A stretch of 43,697 nt of DNA from a virus, in IMG/VR virus record IMGVR_UViG_3300032308_001717, positions 1 through 43,697 of that record. One strand, 5' to 3'. How positions within the stretch are numbered: the first letter of the stretch is position 1; each line of letters opens with the position of its first letter. Positions 30,821-39,524 of the stretch are shown piece after piece. The notes beneath the pieces are model-generated. The model was not told where the DNA came from. It saw only the letters and a program-made list of their open reading frames with translations, and searched no databases. Position numbers and translations under genes: made by a program.

Positions 30821-31387
30821 ATGAAGTTGATCACATCGTTCTTAGCCCTGGCAGTACTCACGATGAGCGGAGCGGCTTTCGCGCAATCGAAAACTTTAAT
30901 TCTGAAAAACCAGTTCGGCGAGCAGAGCACGAATGCGGTGATCGGTGGAAGCTCGGCAGCTGCGGGTCAGTTTGGCCCATACCTCCAGCGCGTATCGATC
31001 GGATTCGCTGCTTTGAATGCTGCGGGCACCGGTGTCCCAGTATCTCTGGGTGTGGATATCCCCGACAAAGCCATCATCAAAAACGTATACTACAACGTGC
31101 TGACTACCTTTTTAGATAGCGGTACTGCAGGCAATGCGGACACCTCGACACTGTCAATCGGAGCCAATACCAACGTAGATTTGAAAGCTGCCGTCTCGAT
31201 CGCCAACGGTGCGAATGCCTGGGATGCTGGGATCGTCGCCGGTATCCCTCTTGGGACTGTGGCCACCTTCGTAAAGACCACTGCAGCTCGCAAAATAAAA
31301 GTGGTATGGACCGCAGGGACCGGAAACGCCACGGCTCTGACTGCTGGAGCCATGGACATCTTTGTCGAGTATGACCTCGGACAGTAA
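30821..31387 (+). CDS. Signal-peptide protein in the head gene cluster
   Basis: 188 residues. A canonical Sec signal (MKLITSF... to AFA, cleavage after residue 21) is followed by a small beta-rich, Ala/Thr/Val-rich domain without cysteines. AGGAG precedes the ATG. Genes between gpF and the protease/scaffold usually encode cytoplasmic head proteins, so export is surprising. Possible roles: periplasmic/outer-membrane protein altering the infected host, or a head protein with a signal-like start. Confidence 0.65.
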   Translation: MKLITSFLALAVLTMSGAAFAQSKTLILKNQFGEQSTNAVIGGSSAAAGQFGPYLQRVSIGFAALNAAGTGVPVSLGVDIPDKAIIKNVYYNVLTTFLDSGTAGNADTSTLSIGANTNVDLKAAVSIANGANAWDAGIVAGIPLGTVATFVKTTAARKIKVVWTAGTGNATALTAGAMDIFVEYDLGQ

Positions 31388-31396
31388 GGCTCACCC

Positions 31397-32722
31397 TTGA
31401 AGTACTACGCTACGCAGATCAGTGAGAACTTGCACGAGACGCCGGAGGGATACCTCCTGGCGCTCGGCGTTCCCATCGGTCGGACTGGCGAAATGGAGTA
31501 TGGACATGGTGAGACACCTCTAGAGCCGGGCAGTGATGGCGTCGTGCGTATCAGCCGCGAGGCCGAGGAGCTTTTCAAACCTGAGACGATAGCGTCATTT
31601 GAAGGCAAACCCTTCACCATCAGGCATCCCAACGAGTTCGTGAATTCAAAAAACTGGAAGGATCTCGCCAAAGGGACGATCAAAAACGTCCGCAGGAAAG
31701 GTGATGATCTAGTCGCCGACATCCAGATCACCGATGACTTTGCAATTTCCCTTGTGAAGAATGGGATGCGTCAGTTATCGTGTGGGTATGAGGCAGAATA
31801 CATTCAGACCGGCAAAGGTACAGGACTGCAGAAAAATATTGTGGGGAATCATTTAGCCCTTGTCGAAGAGGGTCGAGCCGGTGATGCTTACGCAATCAAC
31901 GATGAAAAAGGAGTCTTCCGTATGAATAAAAAAGTGGCTGACATGATGAAATCTCTCTTCGGGAAGACCGTAGACGAAGCCGTCGCTGCAGAGGAAAAAG
32001 CCGCTGCCAAAGCGAAAAAGGCCGCAAAGAAGACCACCATCGATCATAAAGCAATTGACAATGCATCGCGCGATGAACTTGTAGCGATGGCAAAAGACCT
32101 CATGGAGAAGCTTGCCGGTAAGGACTACGACGGCATGGATGAGGACATGCCCGAGAAGAAAGAAAAGCCCGCACCTAAAAAAGAGGGTGAGGACGAAGTC
32201 GAATTGTCTATGGAAGAGCGCATGAAGGCTCTCGAGGCCGCTGTACAGAAACTGCTTGAAAAGGGCAGCGAGGCTGGCGACGAGGAAGAAGAAGAGGAAG
32301 TCATCGAGGATGAGGACATGCCCGAAGAAAAGTCAGAGGACGAGTCCAGCGAGGAAGAGGAGTCCGAGGACGAAGGTCCCAAATTGACTGGTGATGAAAA
32401 ATCCCGTGTAGAGATCCTAGCACCCGGCATGGCCGTGTCGACCAAGGACTACAAGCGCGCGGCTTTGAAAGCTGCATACAAAACTGAGGACGGCAAGAAA
32501 GCCATCGAGACGATCTGCGGAGGCAAGCCCACTTTCGACTCGGCTCCCCAGGTAGAGATGCTTTTCATCGCCACCTCTGAGTTGCTGAAGTCGTCGCGCG
32601 GTAGCCAGCTGGCTCGCACGAAAAAGACCTCGGATTTCAGCTCGGCCATCTTCACCGATGACTCGGTGATGACGCCGGAAAAGATGAACGAAATTAACGC
32701 TAAGAAATATAACTCTAAATAA
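31397..32722 (+). CDS. DUF2213 scaffold/prohead protease-like protein
   Basis: 441 residues. The N-terminal 170 residues match DUF2213, with GTIKNVRRKGDDLVADIQITDDFAISLVKNGMRQLSCGYEAEY and NHLALVEEGRAGD, a region related to phage prohead proteases. Then a Lys/Ala/Glu helical segment and a very acidic run (about 285-330) typical of scaffolds. Start codon TTG at 31397. Supports assembly and then cleavage of the prohead. Confidence 0.8.
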   Translation: MKYYATQISENLHETPEGYLLALGVPIGRTGEMEYGHGETPLEPGSDGVVRISREAEELFKPETIASFEGKPFTIRHPNEFVNSKNWKDLAKGTIKNVRRKGDDLVADIQITDDFAISLVKNGMRQLSCGYEAEYIQTGKGTGLQKNIVGNHLALVEEGRAGDAYAINDEKGVFRMNKKVADMMKSLFGKTVDEAVAAEEKAAAKAKKAAKKTTIDHKAIDNASRDELVAMAKDLMEKLAGKDYDGMDEDMPEKKEKPAPKKEGEDEVELSMEERMKALEAAVQKLLEKGSEAGDEEEEEEVIEDEDMPEEKSEDESSEEEESEDEGPKLTGDEKSRVEILAPGMAVSTKDYKRAALKAAYKTEDGKKAIETICGGKPTFDSAPQVEMLFIATSELLKSSRGSQLARTKKTSDFSSAIFTDDSVMTPEKMNEINAKKYNSK

Positions 32723-32734
32723 GGAGATCGCACC

Positions 32735-33238
32735 ATGGCATCTTATCTGTATCAGGCCCCCGCAGGAGTACCGGGTGACATCACTCGACCCGACGACACA
32801 AATGTCGAACCGGCTCGTTTGATCGCGATCTCCGGAACCTTCGCTCAGGCTTTCGGTATCCCCATGAAGTACGCCACTGGCGGCATCAGCCAGATCGCAG
32901 CGGGCGACGCTGCCACCGTTTTCGCTGGAGTCCTCGTCCGCGAGGTGCCCTCGATCAGCGGCAACTCGAATCAAGGTCTTGACGATACTATCCCGAACTC
33001 AAACCAGATCAACGGTTTGGCCGTTCGTGGATACGTTAGCGTGAAGTGCAAGCAAGGCACTCCCGCTCGCGGTGGTGTGGTCTACATGCGCGTCGAAGCC
33101 GACACCGGCAAACTTGTGGGTGACTTCGAAGCCGTATCTGACACCACCAAATCTGTGGCACTGACAGTGACGCAGGCCACTTGGGCCAGTGATGGTAAAG
33201 ATGCTGACAATAACGCCGAACTCCGCATCGCGCGGTAA
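32735..33238 (+). CDS. Head cement / decoration protein
   Basis: 167 residues, beta-rich, located between scaffold and capsid. The composition and the 'GDITRPDDTNVEPARLIAISGTFAQAFGIPMKYA' and 'GLAVRGYVSVKCKQGTPARGGVVYMRVEADTG' segments resemble phage structural cement proteins (Gp24/DUF2190-like). AAGGAG precedes the ATG. Confidence 0.8.
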   Translation: MASYLYQAPAGVPGDITRPDDTNVEPARLIAISGTFAQAFGIPMKYATGGISQIAAGDAATVFAGVLVREVPSISGNSNQGLDDTIPNSNQINGLAVRGYVSVKCKQGTPARGGVVYMRVEADTGKLVGDFEAVSDTTKSVALTVTQATWASDGKDADNNAELRIAR

Positions 33239-33262
33239 CTAGAATAGGAAAGGGAAACCTAC

Positions 33263-34255
33263 ATGAAGTCTCCAATGTTATACGGTAAGAAATTCCGCAC
33301 GAGAGATTCCGCCCTCTCCTACTTCGTCAACCAGCTCGACAATCTCGACAAGAGATTGTACGAACCCCTGGTTAGCGTAAGCTGGGGCCGCGACATCAAG
33401 CTGCGCGCTGGTATCACCATGGCGAACGAGAGCACCTCGTTCATCCGCTCGGCCTTTGCGGCCGCCGGCAGCTTGGCGAATCAGGCGACGGCAGCCAACG
33501 GCGGTAACATGCCTTGGATTTCGGCAGAGACCACGGCGATCCCGGGTGTGTCGATCAACGGTGAGCGCGTAGTATTACCGCTCCGCTTGTTGGCTCGCGA
33601 GGTCAGCTACACCAGCCCCGAGCTGGAGCGTAGCAACTTGTTGGGTCAGCCCATCGACGCTCAGAAAGTCGATGCTCTGAATATCCTCTATCAAATGAAC
33701 ACGGACCAGATGGTCTACATCGGATCGAATGACGTCGGTGCGACCGGCCTGTGCAACAGCTCACTGGTCACCGCGGCAAACGTAGCAAACGGTGCCGGTG
33801 GATCTCCCCTGTGGGCGAACAAGACTCCGGTCGAGATTCTCGCAGACGTGAACACTTTGTTGACGAACACCTGGACGGCATCGGCCCTCGCACTGTGTCC
33901 CGACAAATTGTTGCTCCCCCCGGTCCAGTTCAGCTACATCGCTTCGCAGTTGATCTCCAGCGCGGGCAACATGTCCATTCTGGAATACCTCAAGAAGAAC
34001 TCTATCGCTTTGGCGATCAATGGCCGCGAGCTGGACATCCAGCCGGTCAAGTGGTTGACGGGCCGTGGAGACAGCAGCACTAACCGTATGGTGGCCTACA
34101 CCAACGACGAGAGCCGCGTTCGCTTCCCGATGGTACCGATCCGCCGCGAGACTCCGTACTACCAGGGCATCCGCTTCACCGCGCCGTACCTCTGGGCATT
34201 CGGAGAAGTCGAATTTGTATATCCGGAGACCGTGCGCTACGCTGACGGGATCTAA
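33263..34255 (+). CDS. Major capsid protein (DUF2184)
   Basis: 330 residues with HK97-fold features of DUF2184 capsids: ELERSNLLGQPIDAQKVDAL, NTDQMVYIG, and a C-terminal RRETPYYQGIRFTAPYLWAFGEVEFVYPETVRYADG. The strong expression signals and location after cement fit the main head subunit. Confidence 0.9.
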   Translation: MKSPMLYGKKFRTRDSALSYFVNQLDNLDKRLYEPLVSVSWGRDIKLRAGITMANESTSFIRSAFAAAGSLANQATAANGGNMPWISAETTAIPGVSINGERVVLPLRLLAREVSYTSPELERSNLLGQPIDAQKVDALNILYQMNTDQMVYIGSNDVGATGLCNSSLVTAANVANGAGGSPLWANKTPVEILADVNTLLTNTWTASALALCPDKLLLPPVQFSYIASQLISSAGNMSILEYLKKNSIALAINGRELDIQPVKWLTGRGDSSTNRMVAYTNDESRVRFPMVPIRRETPYYQGIRFTAPYLWAFGEVEFVYPETVRYADGI

Positions 34256-34277
34256 CCGTTAGCCGAGGAGGCACACA

Positions 34278-34670
34278 ATGAAGGTATTATTCAAAGTACC
34301 CCGTAACATCGACGGGGTCGACTATTCGAAGGGGGTCCATGAGGTCCCCGATTCTTTAGAGAAGCACTGGTTTCTTCTCGCTCAGCTGCAAAACGGAAAC
34401 GCCTCGATCGTTGAGAGGGCTGGAGTGAAAGTCGAGCAGCCTGTCGTCGCAAAGCCTCCAGAGGCACCCGAAGCTCCGGCTGCGAGCTATCGCGAGCACA
34501 TGGAGAAGTGGGAGTCTAAAGAGGACCAAGCCCCACAGGCGCCATCAGAGGATGAGGCCGAAGCAAAAGACGGAGACGTCGAGACGCCGAAGCAGCGCAA
34601 GGCACGCATGAAGCGAGAGCAGCGTGCGGCAGAAAAAGCCGAAACCAGTGAGGCTGAGGCCGCAAAATAA
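34278..34670 (+). CDS. Hypothetical protein with charged tail (130 aa)
   Basis: 130 residues. The N-terminal 55 residues look like a small compact domain (VLFKVPRNIDGVDYSKGVHEVPDSLEKHWFL) common after capsid genes; the rest is Pro/Glu/Ala/Lys-rich low complexity and probably unfolded. AGGAGG precedes the ATG. Likely a small head or neck accessory. Confidence 0.6.
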   Translation: MKVLFKVPRNIDGVDYSKGVHEVPDSLEKHWFLLAQLQNGNASIVERAGVKVEQPVVAKPPEAPEAPAASYREHMEKWESKEDQAPQAPSEDEAEAKDGDVETPKQRKARMKREQRAAEKAETSEAEAAK

Positions 34671-34684
34671 AATAGGAAGGCCGG

Positions 34685-35068
34685 ATGATACTCGCGAATT
34701 TTAGGACTAATTTTCCAGAGTTTACGGACATCACGGCCTATCCTGATTCACAACTGACATTTTGGTCTGGCGTAGCAGAGAAGCTGTTGGACGAGGATAT
34801 ATGGCAGGACATGTATACCGATGCCGTCATGCTCTATACGGCTCACGAGCTGGTCCTCGCCCGTCAGGCACTACTCTCTGCCACAGTCGGTGGCGTCCCC
34901 GGTCAGTCCGGAGGGATCGCAAACACTAAAACAGTCGGATCTGTATCTGTAGGGTATGACTCTGCTGGCCAGTCTGAAAAGGACGCGGGCTGGTGGAACA
35001 TGACAAACTACGGGAAGCAGCTCTATCGCCTGATTAAAGTTTTCGGTGCTGGGTGCATCCAGCTATGA
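34685..35068 (+). CDS. Head-tail adaptor (DUF4054)
   Basis: 127 residues. FRTNFPEFTDITAYPDSQLTFWSGVAEKLL and MYTDAVMLYTAHELVLARQAL match DUF4054 neck proteins that cap the portal (gp6/gp15-like role). The next gene begins in the stop (ATGA). Confidence 0.82.
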   Translation: MILANFRTNFPEFTDITAYPDSQLTFWSGVAEKLLDEDIWQDMYTDAVMLYTAHELVLARQALLSATVGGVPGQSGGIANTKTVGSVSVGYDSAGQSEKDAGWWNMTNYGKQLYRLIKVFGAGCIQL

Positions 35069-35553
35069 GCAAGCCGTTTTTAAAAATCAGCGACTTCACG
35101 AAGGTCGTCATGGACGGTGTCGCTGCTCTGAAAAGCTACGAGACTCTCGTGGGTATCCCCCAGGACGAGGGCCCTCGGGAGGAGCAGGGCGGCATCAACA
35201 ACGCGGCTCTGCTGTTCATAAACAATTTCGGAAGCCCAGGTCAGAACATCCCACCGCGACCAGTCATGGATATTGGTATCCGTGGAGCTCAGGACGAGAT
35301 CGCGGACGAGATGAAAAATGCGGCCAAAGCGGCTCTGTCGAAGGGATCAAAGGCTGTCGCTATGTACTACGAGCGGGCCGGCATCATCGCATCAAACTCC
35401 GTCAAGAGAACGATCAACGATCAGATCGACATAGAGGGCCCAGCGGACTCCACCTTGCGCGCGCGCGAGGCACGGGGATTCAAAGGGACTAAATCTCTGG
35501 TCGTGACCGGTCAGCTCAGAAACGCCATCACCTATGTCGTGAGGACCAAGTAA
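35065..35553 (+). CDS. Neck/minor virion protein (HK97 gp10-like)
   Basis: 162 residues. VGIPQDEGPREEQGGINNAALLFINNFGSP...IPPRPVMDIGI is typical of HK97 gp10/Mu gpG-like tail-completion proteins. ATG 35065 is coupled to the preceding gene; the longer frame from 35053 is not preferred. Confidence 0.75.
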   Translation: MSKPFLKISDFTKVVMDGVAALKSYETLVGIPQDEGPREEQGGINNAALLFINNFGSPGQNIPPRPVMDIGIRGAQDEIADEMKNAAKAALSKGSKAVAMYYERAGIIASNSVKRTINDQIDIEGPADSTLRAREARGFKGTKSLVVTGQLRNAITYVVRTK

Positions 35554-35921
35554 TGGCCAACATCGACGTCTCAGAGCTACTCCTGGACCCTGACTTCACG
35601 AATCCGATGTCATTGATCCACCGCACCACATCAGTCAGCTCTACCGGAAAGAATCAGCTGGTCGAGTCGAGTATCGCGACCGTGGGATCGATCCAGCCTG
35701 CGAGCCAGAAGGACATCATGCGTCTCCCTGAGGCGATGCGAGTCCGCGACCTCCGTGGGTTTTGGGTCAAAGCACCCATACTCGCCGATGGGACATCTCA
35801 GTACCCAGACATTATACTTTTTGCCGGTCGCCGCTTTCAGATCATCTCTACAGAGCAGTGGAACAACTACGGCTCAGGGTGGAACAAAGGCGTTTGCGTA
35901 GCCGAGGAGCCAGCAGGATGA
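35553..35921 (+). CDS. Head-tail joining protein
   Basis: 122 residues, beta-rich. LIHRTTSVSSTGKNQLVESS and SQYPDIILFAGRRFQIISTEQWNNYGSGWNKGVC resemble head-closure proteins in this gene position. Stop/start overlap with the upstream gene. Assigned by position and sequence resemblance. Confidence 0.65.
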   Translation: MANIDVSELLLDPDFTNPMSLIHRTTSVSSTGKNQLVESSIATVGSIQPASQKDIMRLPEAMRVRDLRGFWVKAPILADGTSQYPDIILFAGRRFQIISTEQWNNYGSGWNKGVCVAEEPAG

Positions 35922-35927
35922 TGAACT

Positions 35928-36515
35928 ATGCCGAGTAATTTACGCGGGTATCTGACGCCTACCTCTAGTGATCCACTGCCCGGGAGCCTGTCCCTAGAGG
36001 ACTTCATCCAGTCGGTCATCGTCGGGATCTCTGGCTACAACGGCACGCTAGTCCGCCCGAAGTGGCAGACCAATCCCCCGAAACAGCCGGGGATCACTAC
36101 GAACTGGATCGCCTTCGCCATCGCAAACATCATTGGCGACTCGAATGCCTACACAGGACTGACCCCTGGGAACGTGGACATCCTGCAGCGCAACGAGTCG
36201 CTAGAAATTCAAGTGGCCTTTTACGGCCCGAATGCACAGGAAAATGTTTCGGCGTTTCGCGATGGCTTTCAGATTCAGCAGAACCTAGAGGCACTGCGCC
36301 TGGCTAATATGGGATTCACGGGGACGACGTCAGCCATCCGTGGTCCAGATATAGTCAACGAGCGATGGGTCGACCGGTACGAGCTGACGCTCATCCTCAA
36401 CAGAATGGTCCAGAGAGTGTATCCCGTGCTTTCATTTGCATCTGTCCTTGGTAGCATTCATACTGTGATTGCAAATGTAGATATCGATCAGTCATTCGAA
36501 GCGGAGGACCCCTAG
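35928..36515 (+). CDS. Neck / tail terminator-like protein
   Basis: 195 residues. The YLTPTSSDPLPGSLSLEDFIQSVIVGISGYNGTLVRPKWQTNPPKQP start resembles the phage neck-terminator (gp12-like) family, which ends the tail tube and joins it to the head. Several start codons lie close together (ATGATGAAC then ATGCCG); 35928 is used. Confidence 0.65.
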   Translation: MPSNLRGYLTPTSSDPLPGSLSLEDFIQSVIVGISGYNGTLVRPKWQTNPPKQPGITTNWIAFAIANIIGDSNAYTGLTPGNVDILQRNESLEIQVAFYGPNAQENVSAFRDGFQIQQNLEALRLANMGFTGTTSAIRGPDIVNERWVDRYELTLILNRMVQRVYPVLSFASVLGSIHTVIANVDIDQSFEAEDP

Positions 36516-36917
36516 ATGAAATTCATTTTAGCAATCCTGTTTTTATTCAACGCCAAAGTGGCTGCGCAATCGTACCAGAGTAACCGTGGCCAGATGATCG
36601 TCGGTGCTGTTGGTATCGGCGCCTCGTCGAACACCAGCGCGGTCATTGAAACAAAGGGTATGGCCCTAGTCGGGATCAAAACCCCTGCTGCTTTTACGGG
36701 CACCACTCTCACTTTTACGATGTGCGATACGATCGATGGGACCTATGTGCCGGTCAGATCGACAGCCTCAGGCACGGCACTCTCGCAGACTGTGACCACC
36801 TCAAACTACTACGCGATTGACCCGACTGCGTTTCAAGGAATACCGTTTCTAAAAATTGTTTCGGGGAGTACGGAAGCGTCCGCCCGAACCCTAGTCTACT
36901 CTCTGAAAGGACTCTAA
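36516..36917 (+). CDS. Signal-peptide protein in the tail gene cluster
   Basis: 133 residues. A Sec signal (MKFILAILFLFNAKVAA, cleavage after residue 17) precedes a beta-rich domain with features of virion proteins (GTTLTFTMCDTIDGTYVPVRSTASG). GGAGG is 9 nt upstream. Between neck terminator and sheath, this is an odd place for an exported protein. A structural protein carrying a signal, or an exported host-modifying factor, are the two readings. Confidence 0.65.
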   Translation: MKFILAILFLFNAKVAAQSYQSNRGQMIVGAVGIGASSNTSAVIETKGMALVGIKTPAAFTGTTLTFTMCDTIDGTYVPVRSTASGTALSQTVTTSNYYAIDPTAFQGIPFLKIVSGSTEASARTLVYSLKGL

Positions 36918-36918
36918 G

Positions 36919-38379
36919 ATGGCACTGCCCGTATCGAGACTCGTCCGCGTCATTGTCAATTTGGCTCCCGTCGCGGCCGCACGCCGATCCTTTGGGGTCC
37001 TCATGGTGGCCGGTGACTCTATCGTCATCGACTCTGCCGAGCGGTTTCGCTCATACGATAGTTACGAGGGAGTCGTTGAGGACTTCGGCACGGAGGCTCC
37101 GGAGTCGAAAGCCGCGGCCCTCTACTTCGGTCAGACCCCGAAGCCCCGCACCATCATGATCGGGCGATGGCTCCGCACAGCCTCCTCTGGATTCAATAGA
37201 GGGGCGATCCTCAGCACTGCTCAGCAGGCAATGTCTAATTTTACGGTCATCAGCGCAGGTACCCTGACCATCTCCGTAGACGGTACTCCGCAGAACTTGA
37301 CGGGCATCGATCTAAGCGCACAGACAAATTTAAACGGAGTTGCTTCGGTCATCGATGCAGCTTTGACAGGCGCCACGGTAACCTGGACTGGCAGTCGCTT
37401 CCTGATCACCAGCTCCACCACCGGTGCCAGCTCGACGATCGGCTATGCAACAGTCGGAACTCTGGCTACGGCTATGCGAATCACTCAGGCTGGCGGAGCA
37501 TACCTCCTCAGCGGCGCAGTTGCAGAGACTCCAGTTCAGTGTGCCGCGGTACTCTCGAATATGTCCTCGGCATGGTACGGCCTCATGTTTCAGGCATCCA
37601 CTCAGCCTACCGACATCGAGAGCTTGGCCGTATCTGATTTCATCGAAGCCTTGGACATCCGCCGCATCTACGGTGTGACGATCTCGGTAACGACGGTCTT
37701 GGATTCTACGGTCACCAATGATCTGGCCAGCCTGCAAAAGGCTGCCGGGTATCTCCGCAGTTTCTGTCAGTACAGCGAAAACGTCTACGCAGTGGCCTCC
37801 ATGTTTGGCCGCGCATTCTCCGTGAATTTCAACGCTCAGAACTCGACCATCACTCTGATGTACAAGCAGGAGCCGTCGGTAGTACCTGCGACCCTGACGA
37901 CCACTCAGGCAAATACGCTCAAGGATAAGCGCTGTAACGTGTTCGTCGAGTACGACAATGACACTGCGATCATCCAGTACGGCGTGATGAGTGGGCCGGC
38001 GTATATCGACGAGATCCATGGACTCGACTGGCTCCAGAATGCGATCCAGAATGCCTGCTACAATCTACTTTACACGTCGACGACCAAGATACCGCAGACC
38101 GACGCTGGATCAAACCAGCTCGTAAACGCGATCAACGGCGTGTGCGCCGAGGCTGTAAACAACGGCTTGGCCGCACCTGGGACGTGGACCTCGGCAGTCC
38201 AGTTCGGTCAGCTCTTGACTGGCACGTACCTGAAAGCCGGGTACTATGTTTACGTTCAGCCGATGGCTCTGCAGTCGCAGGCTGACCGCGAAGCACGCCT
38301 CTGCCCGCCGATCCAGGTCGCCATCAAGTTAGCGGGCGCGATCCAAGAGCTTGATGTAAGTATCGAAGTAAACCGGTAA
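36919..38379 (+). CDS. Tail sheath protein (DUF3383)
   Basis: 486 residues matching DUF3383 sheaths, with SRLVRVIVNLAPVAAARRSFGVLMVAGDSIVID at the start and QPMALQSQADREARLCPPIQVAIKLAGAIQELDVSIEVNR at the end. The contractile sheath proves myovirus morphology. It is followed by the tube gene, as expected. Confidence 0.9.
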   Translation: MALPVSRLVRVIVNLAPVAAARRSFGVLMVAGDSIVIDSAERFRSYDSYEGVVEDFGTEAPESKAAALYFGQTPKPRTIMIGRWLRTASSGFNRGAILSTAQQAMSNFTVISAGTLTISVDGTPQNLTGIDLSAQTNLNGVASVIDAALTGATVTWTGSRFLITSSTTGASSTIGYATVGTLATAMRITQAGGAYLLSGAVAETPVQCAAVLSNMSSAWYGLMFQASTQPTDIESLAVSDFIEALDIRRIYGVTISVTTVLDSTVTNDLASLQKAAGYLRSFCQYSENVYAVASMFGRAFSVNFNAQNSTITLMYKQEPSVVPATLTTTQANTLKDKRCNVFVEYDNDTAIIQYGVMSGPAYIDEIHGLDWLQNAIQNACYNLLYTSTTKIPQTDAGSNQLVNAINGVCAEAVNNGLAAPGTWTSAVQFGQLLTGTYLKAGYYVYVQPMALQSQADREARLCPPIQVAIKLAGAIQELDVSIEVNR

Positions 38380-38392
38380 GGGGAGAGACACC

Positions 38393-38845
38393 ATGGCAAC
38401 TTATTCTTTTCTGAATGTGAATGCAGCTATCGCCGGACCTGGCGGCGCTGCGAATCTGGCCTCCGGTGCTGCGGTCTCCGAGGAGGGGATCACGGTCGAG
38501 GCGGCAGAGGACAAGAACATCATGACCATCGGAGCAGACGGTGCCGGCCAGCACTCGCTCGTCGCCTCTGACGCTCGGACGGTCACCATCAGACTTTTGA
38601 AAACCTCGCCGATCAACGCGATCCTGATGGCCATGTACAACGTACAGTCATCTAGCTCGTCGCTCTGGGGACGCAACGTGATCACCATCGGAGACACCGG
38701 TGCGGGTGATGCGATTGCACTCCAGCAGGTAGCTTTTAAAAAGGTCCCCACGATCACCTACGCCAAAGAGGGTGGGATGAACGAGTGGACATTTGATTGT
38801 GTGAAAGGTGATGCAATCCTCGGAGCTGGTCTAGTCCTCGCCTAG
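38393..38845 (+). CDS. Tail tube protein (DUF3277)
   Basis: 150 residues matching DUF3277 tube proteins: GITVEAAEDKNIMTIGADGAGQHSLVASDARTVTIRLLKTSP and AIALQQVAFKKVPTITYAKEGGMNEWTFDC. It forms the inner tube inside the sheath. Ribosome-binding site GGGGAGAG. Confidence 0.88.
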   Translation: MATYSFLNVNAAIAGPGGAANLASGAAVSEEGITVEAAEDKNIMTIGADGAGQHSLVASDARTVTIRLLKTSPINAILMAMYNVQSSSSSLWGRNVITIGDTGAGDAIALQQVAFKKVPTITYAKEGGMNEWTFDCVKGDAILGAGLVLA

Positions 38846-38886
38846 GCCCGCCCAGGATAATTAAAGGATTTAGAAAGGAGGCCTAG

Positions 38887-39318
38887 ATGGCCGACAACAG
38901 CTTTAGCATAGGTGACCGCGCGTTTAAGGTTTCAAAAATCAACGCGATGAAGCAGTACCACATCGTCCGTAGGATCGCGCCGATCCTCTCGGAGATGCTC
39001 CCGGCGATGAAGGATATCGCTAAAATCAAATCAAGCACGGAGATGTCGCAGGACGACCAGCTCGATCAGGCCGCCAAAATCGCGGGACCGATCATGATGG
39101 GACTCTCAAAGCTGTCCGACAAGGACTCGGAGTTTGTACTCTACGCACTGCTTTCTGCCGTAGAGATTCGCCAGGCCGAGGGCAACTATGCCTTTATCGT
39201 GCGTGACTCCATGCTCATGTTTGAAAACCTAGAGTTGCCGATACTGCTACAAGCGGCGGGGAGGTCGTTCATGTACAACATGGCCGGTTTTTTCGACGTC
39301 CTCCAGCGCGGTTCGTAA
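38887..39318 (+). CDS. Tail assembly chaperone, unshifted product
   Basis: 143 residues, helical with a Met-rich middle, in the slot between tube and tape measure where tailed phages encode two chaperones through a frameshift. Ends MAGFFDVLQRGS. The TAA stop lies inside the loop of a hairpin just beyond a slippery heptamer, so a fraction of ribosomes should continue in the -1 frame. AAGGAGG precedes the ATG. Confidence 0.8.
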   Translation: MADNSFSIGDRAFKVSKINAMKQYHIVRRIAPILSEMLPAMKDIAKIKSSTEMSQDDQLDQAAKIAGPIMMGLSKLSDKDSEFVLYALLSAVEIRQAEGNYAFIVRDSMLMFENLELPILLQAAGRSFMYNMAGFFDVLQRGS

Positions 39319-39524
39319 GCGCTGGAGTTGAAACTAAAACTGCCGTCACATTCGTCTCGATGGCCGACGGCGAAGACTGGTTGATGCAGCCGGTGTCTGA
39401 GGGGTACTGTAAGTACGAGAGCCTCCTCGACTGCTCGCTAGATCTCGAAGATATTGCGCGCATGAACGAGGCAATTGACGTAAAATACGAGAATCAAGCG
39501 CGATACCGAAAGGCAAACGAGTGA
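38887..39524 (+). CDS. Tail assembly chaperone, -1 frameshift fusion
   Basis: Predicted 212-residue fusion. 136 codons of the chaperone frame through TTC at 39292-39294, then a -1 slip and 76 codons in the frame ending at TGA 39522-39524 (the frame that reads MADGEDWLMQPV from 39360). The tail part alone has no ribosome-binding site. In lambda (G/GT) and many myophages the longer minor product bridges tape measure and tube. The fusion fits the family because both frames meet with no gap. Confidence 0.7.
39288..39327 (+). promoter_or_regulatory. Programmed -1 ribosomal frameshift signal
   Basis: T TTT TTC (39288-39294) is a canonical slippery heptamer in the correct zero frame. After a 6-nt spacer, CTCCAGCGC (39301-39309) pairs perfectly with GCGCTGGAG (39319-39327) around a 9-nt loop that contains the zero-frame TAA. 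Heptamer, spacer, stem and downstream open frame are all in register. Confidence 0.85.

Noticed and set aside
37330-38019. 229-codon minus-strand frame
   Set aside because: Shadow of the sheath gene; no motif or start signal.
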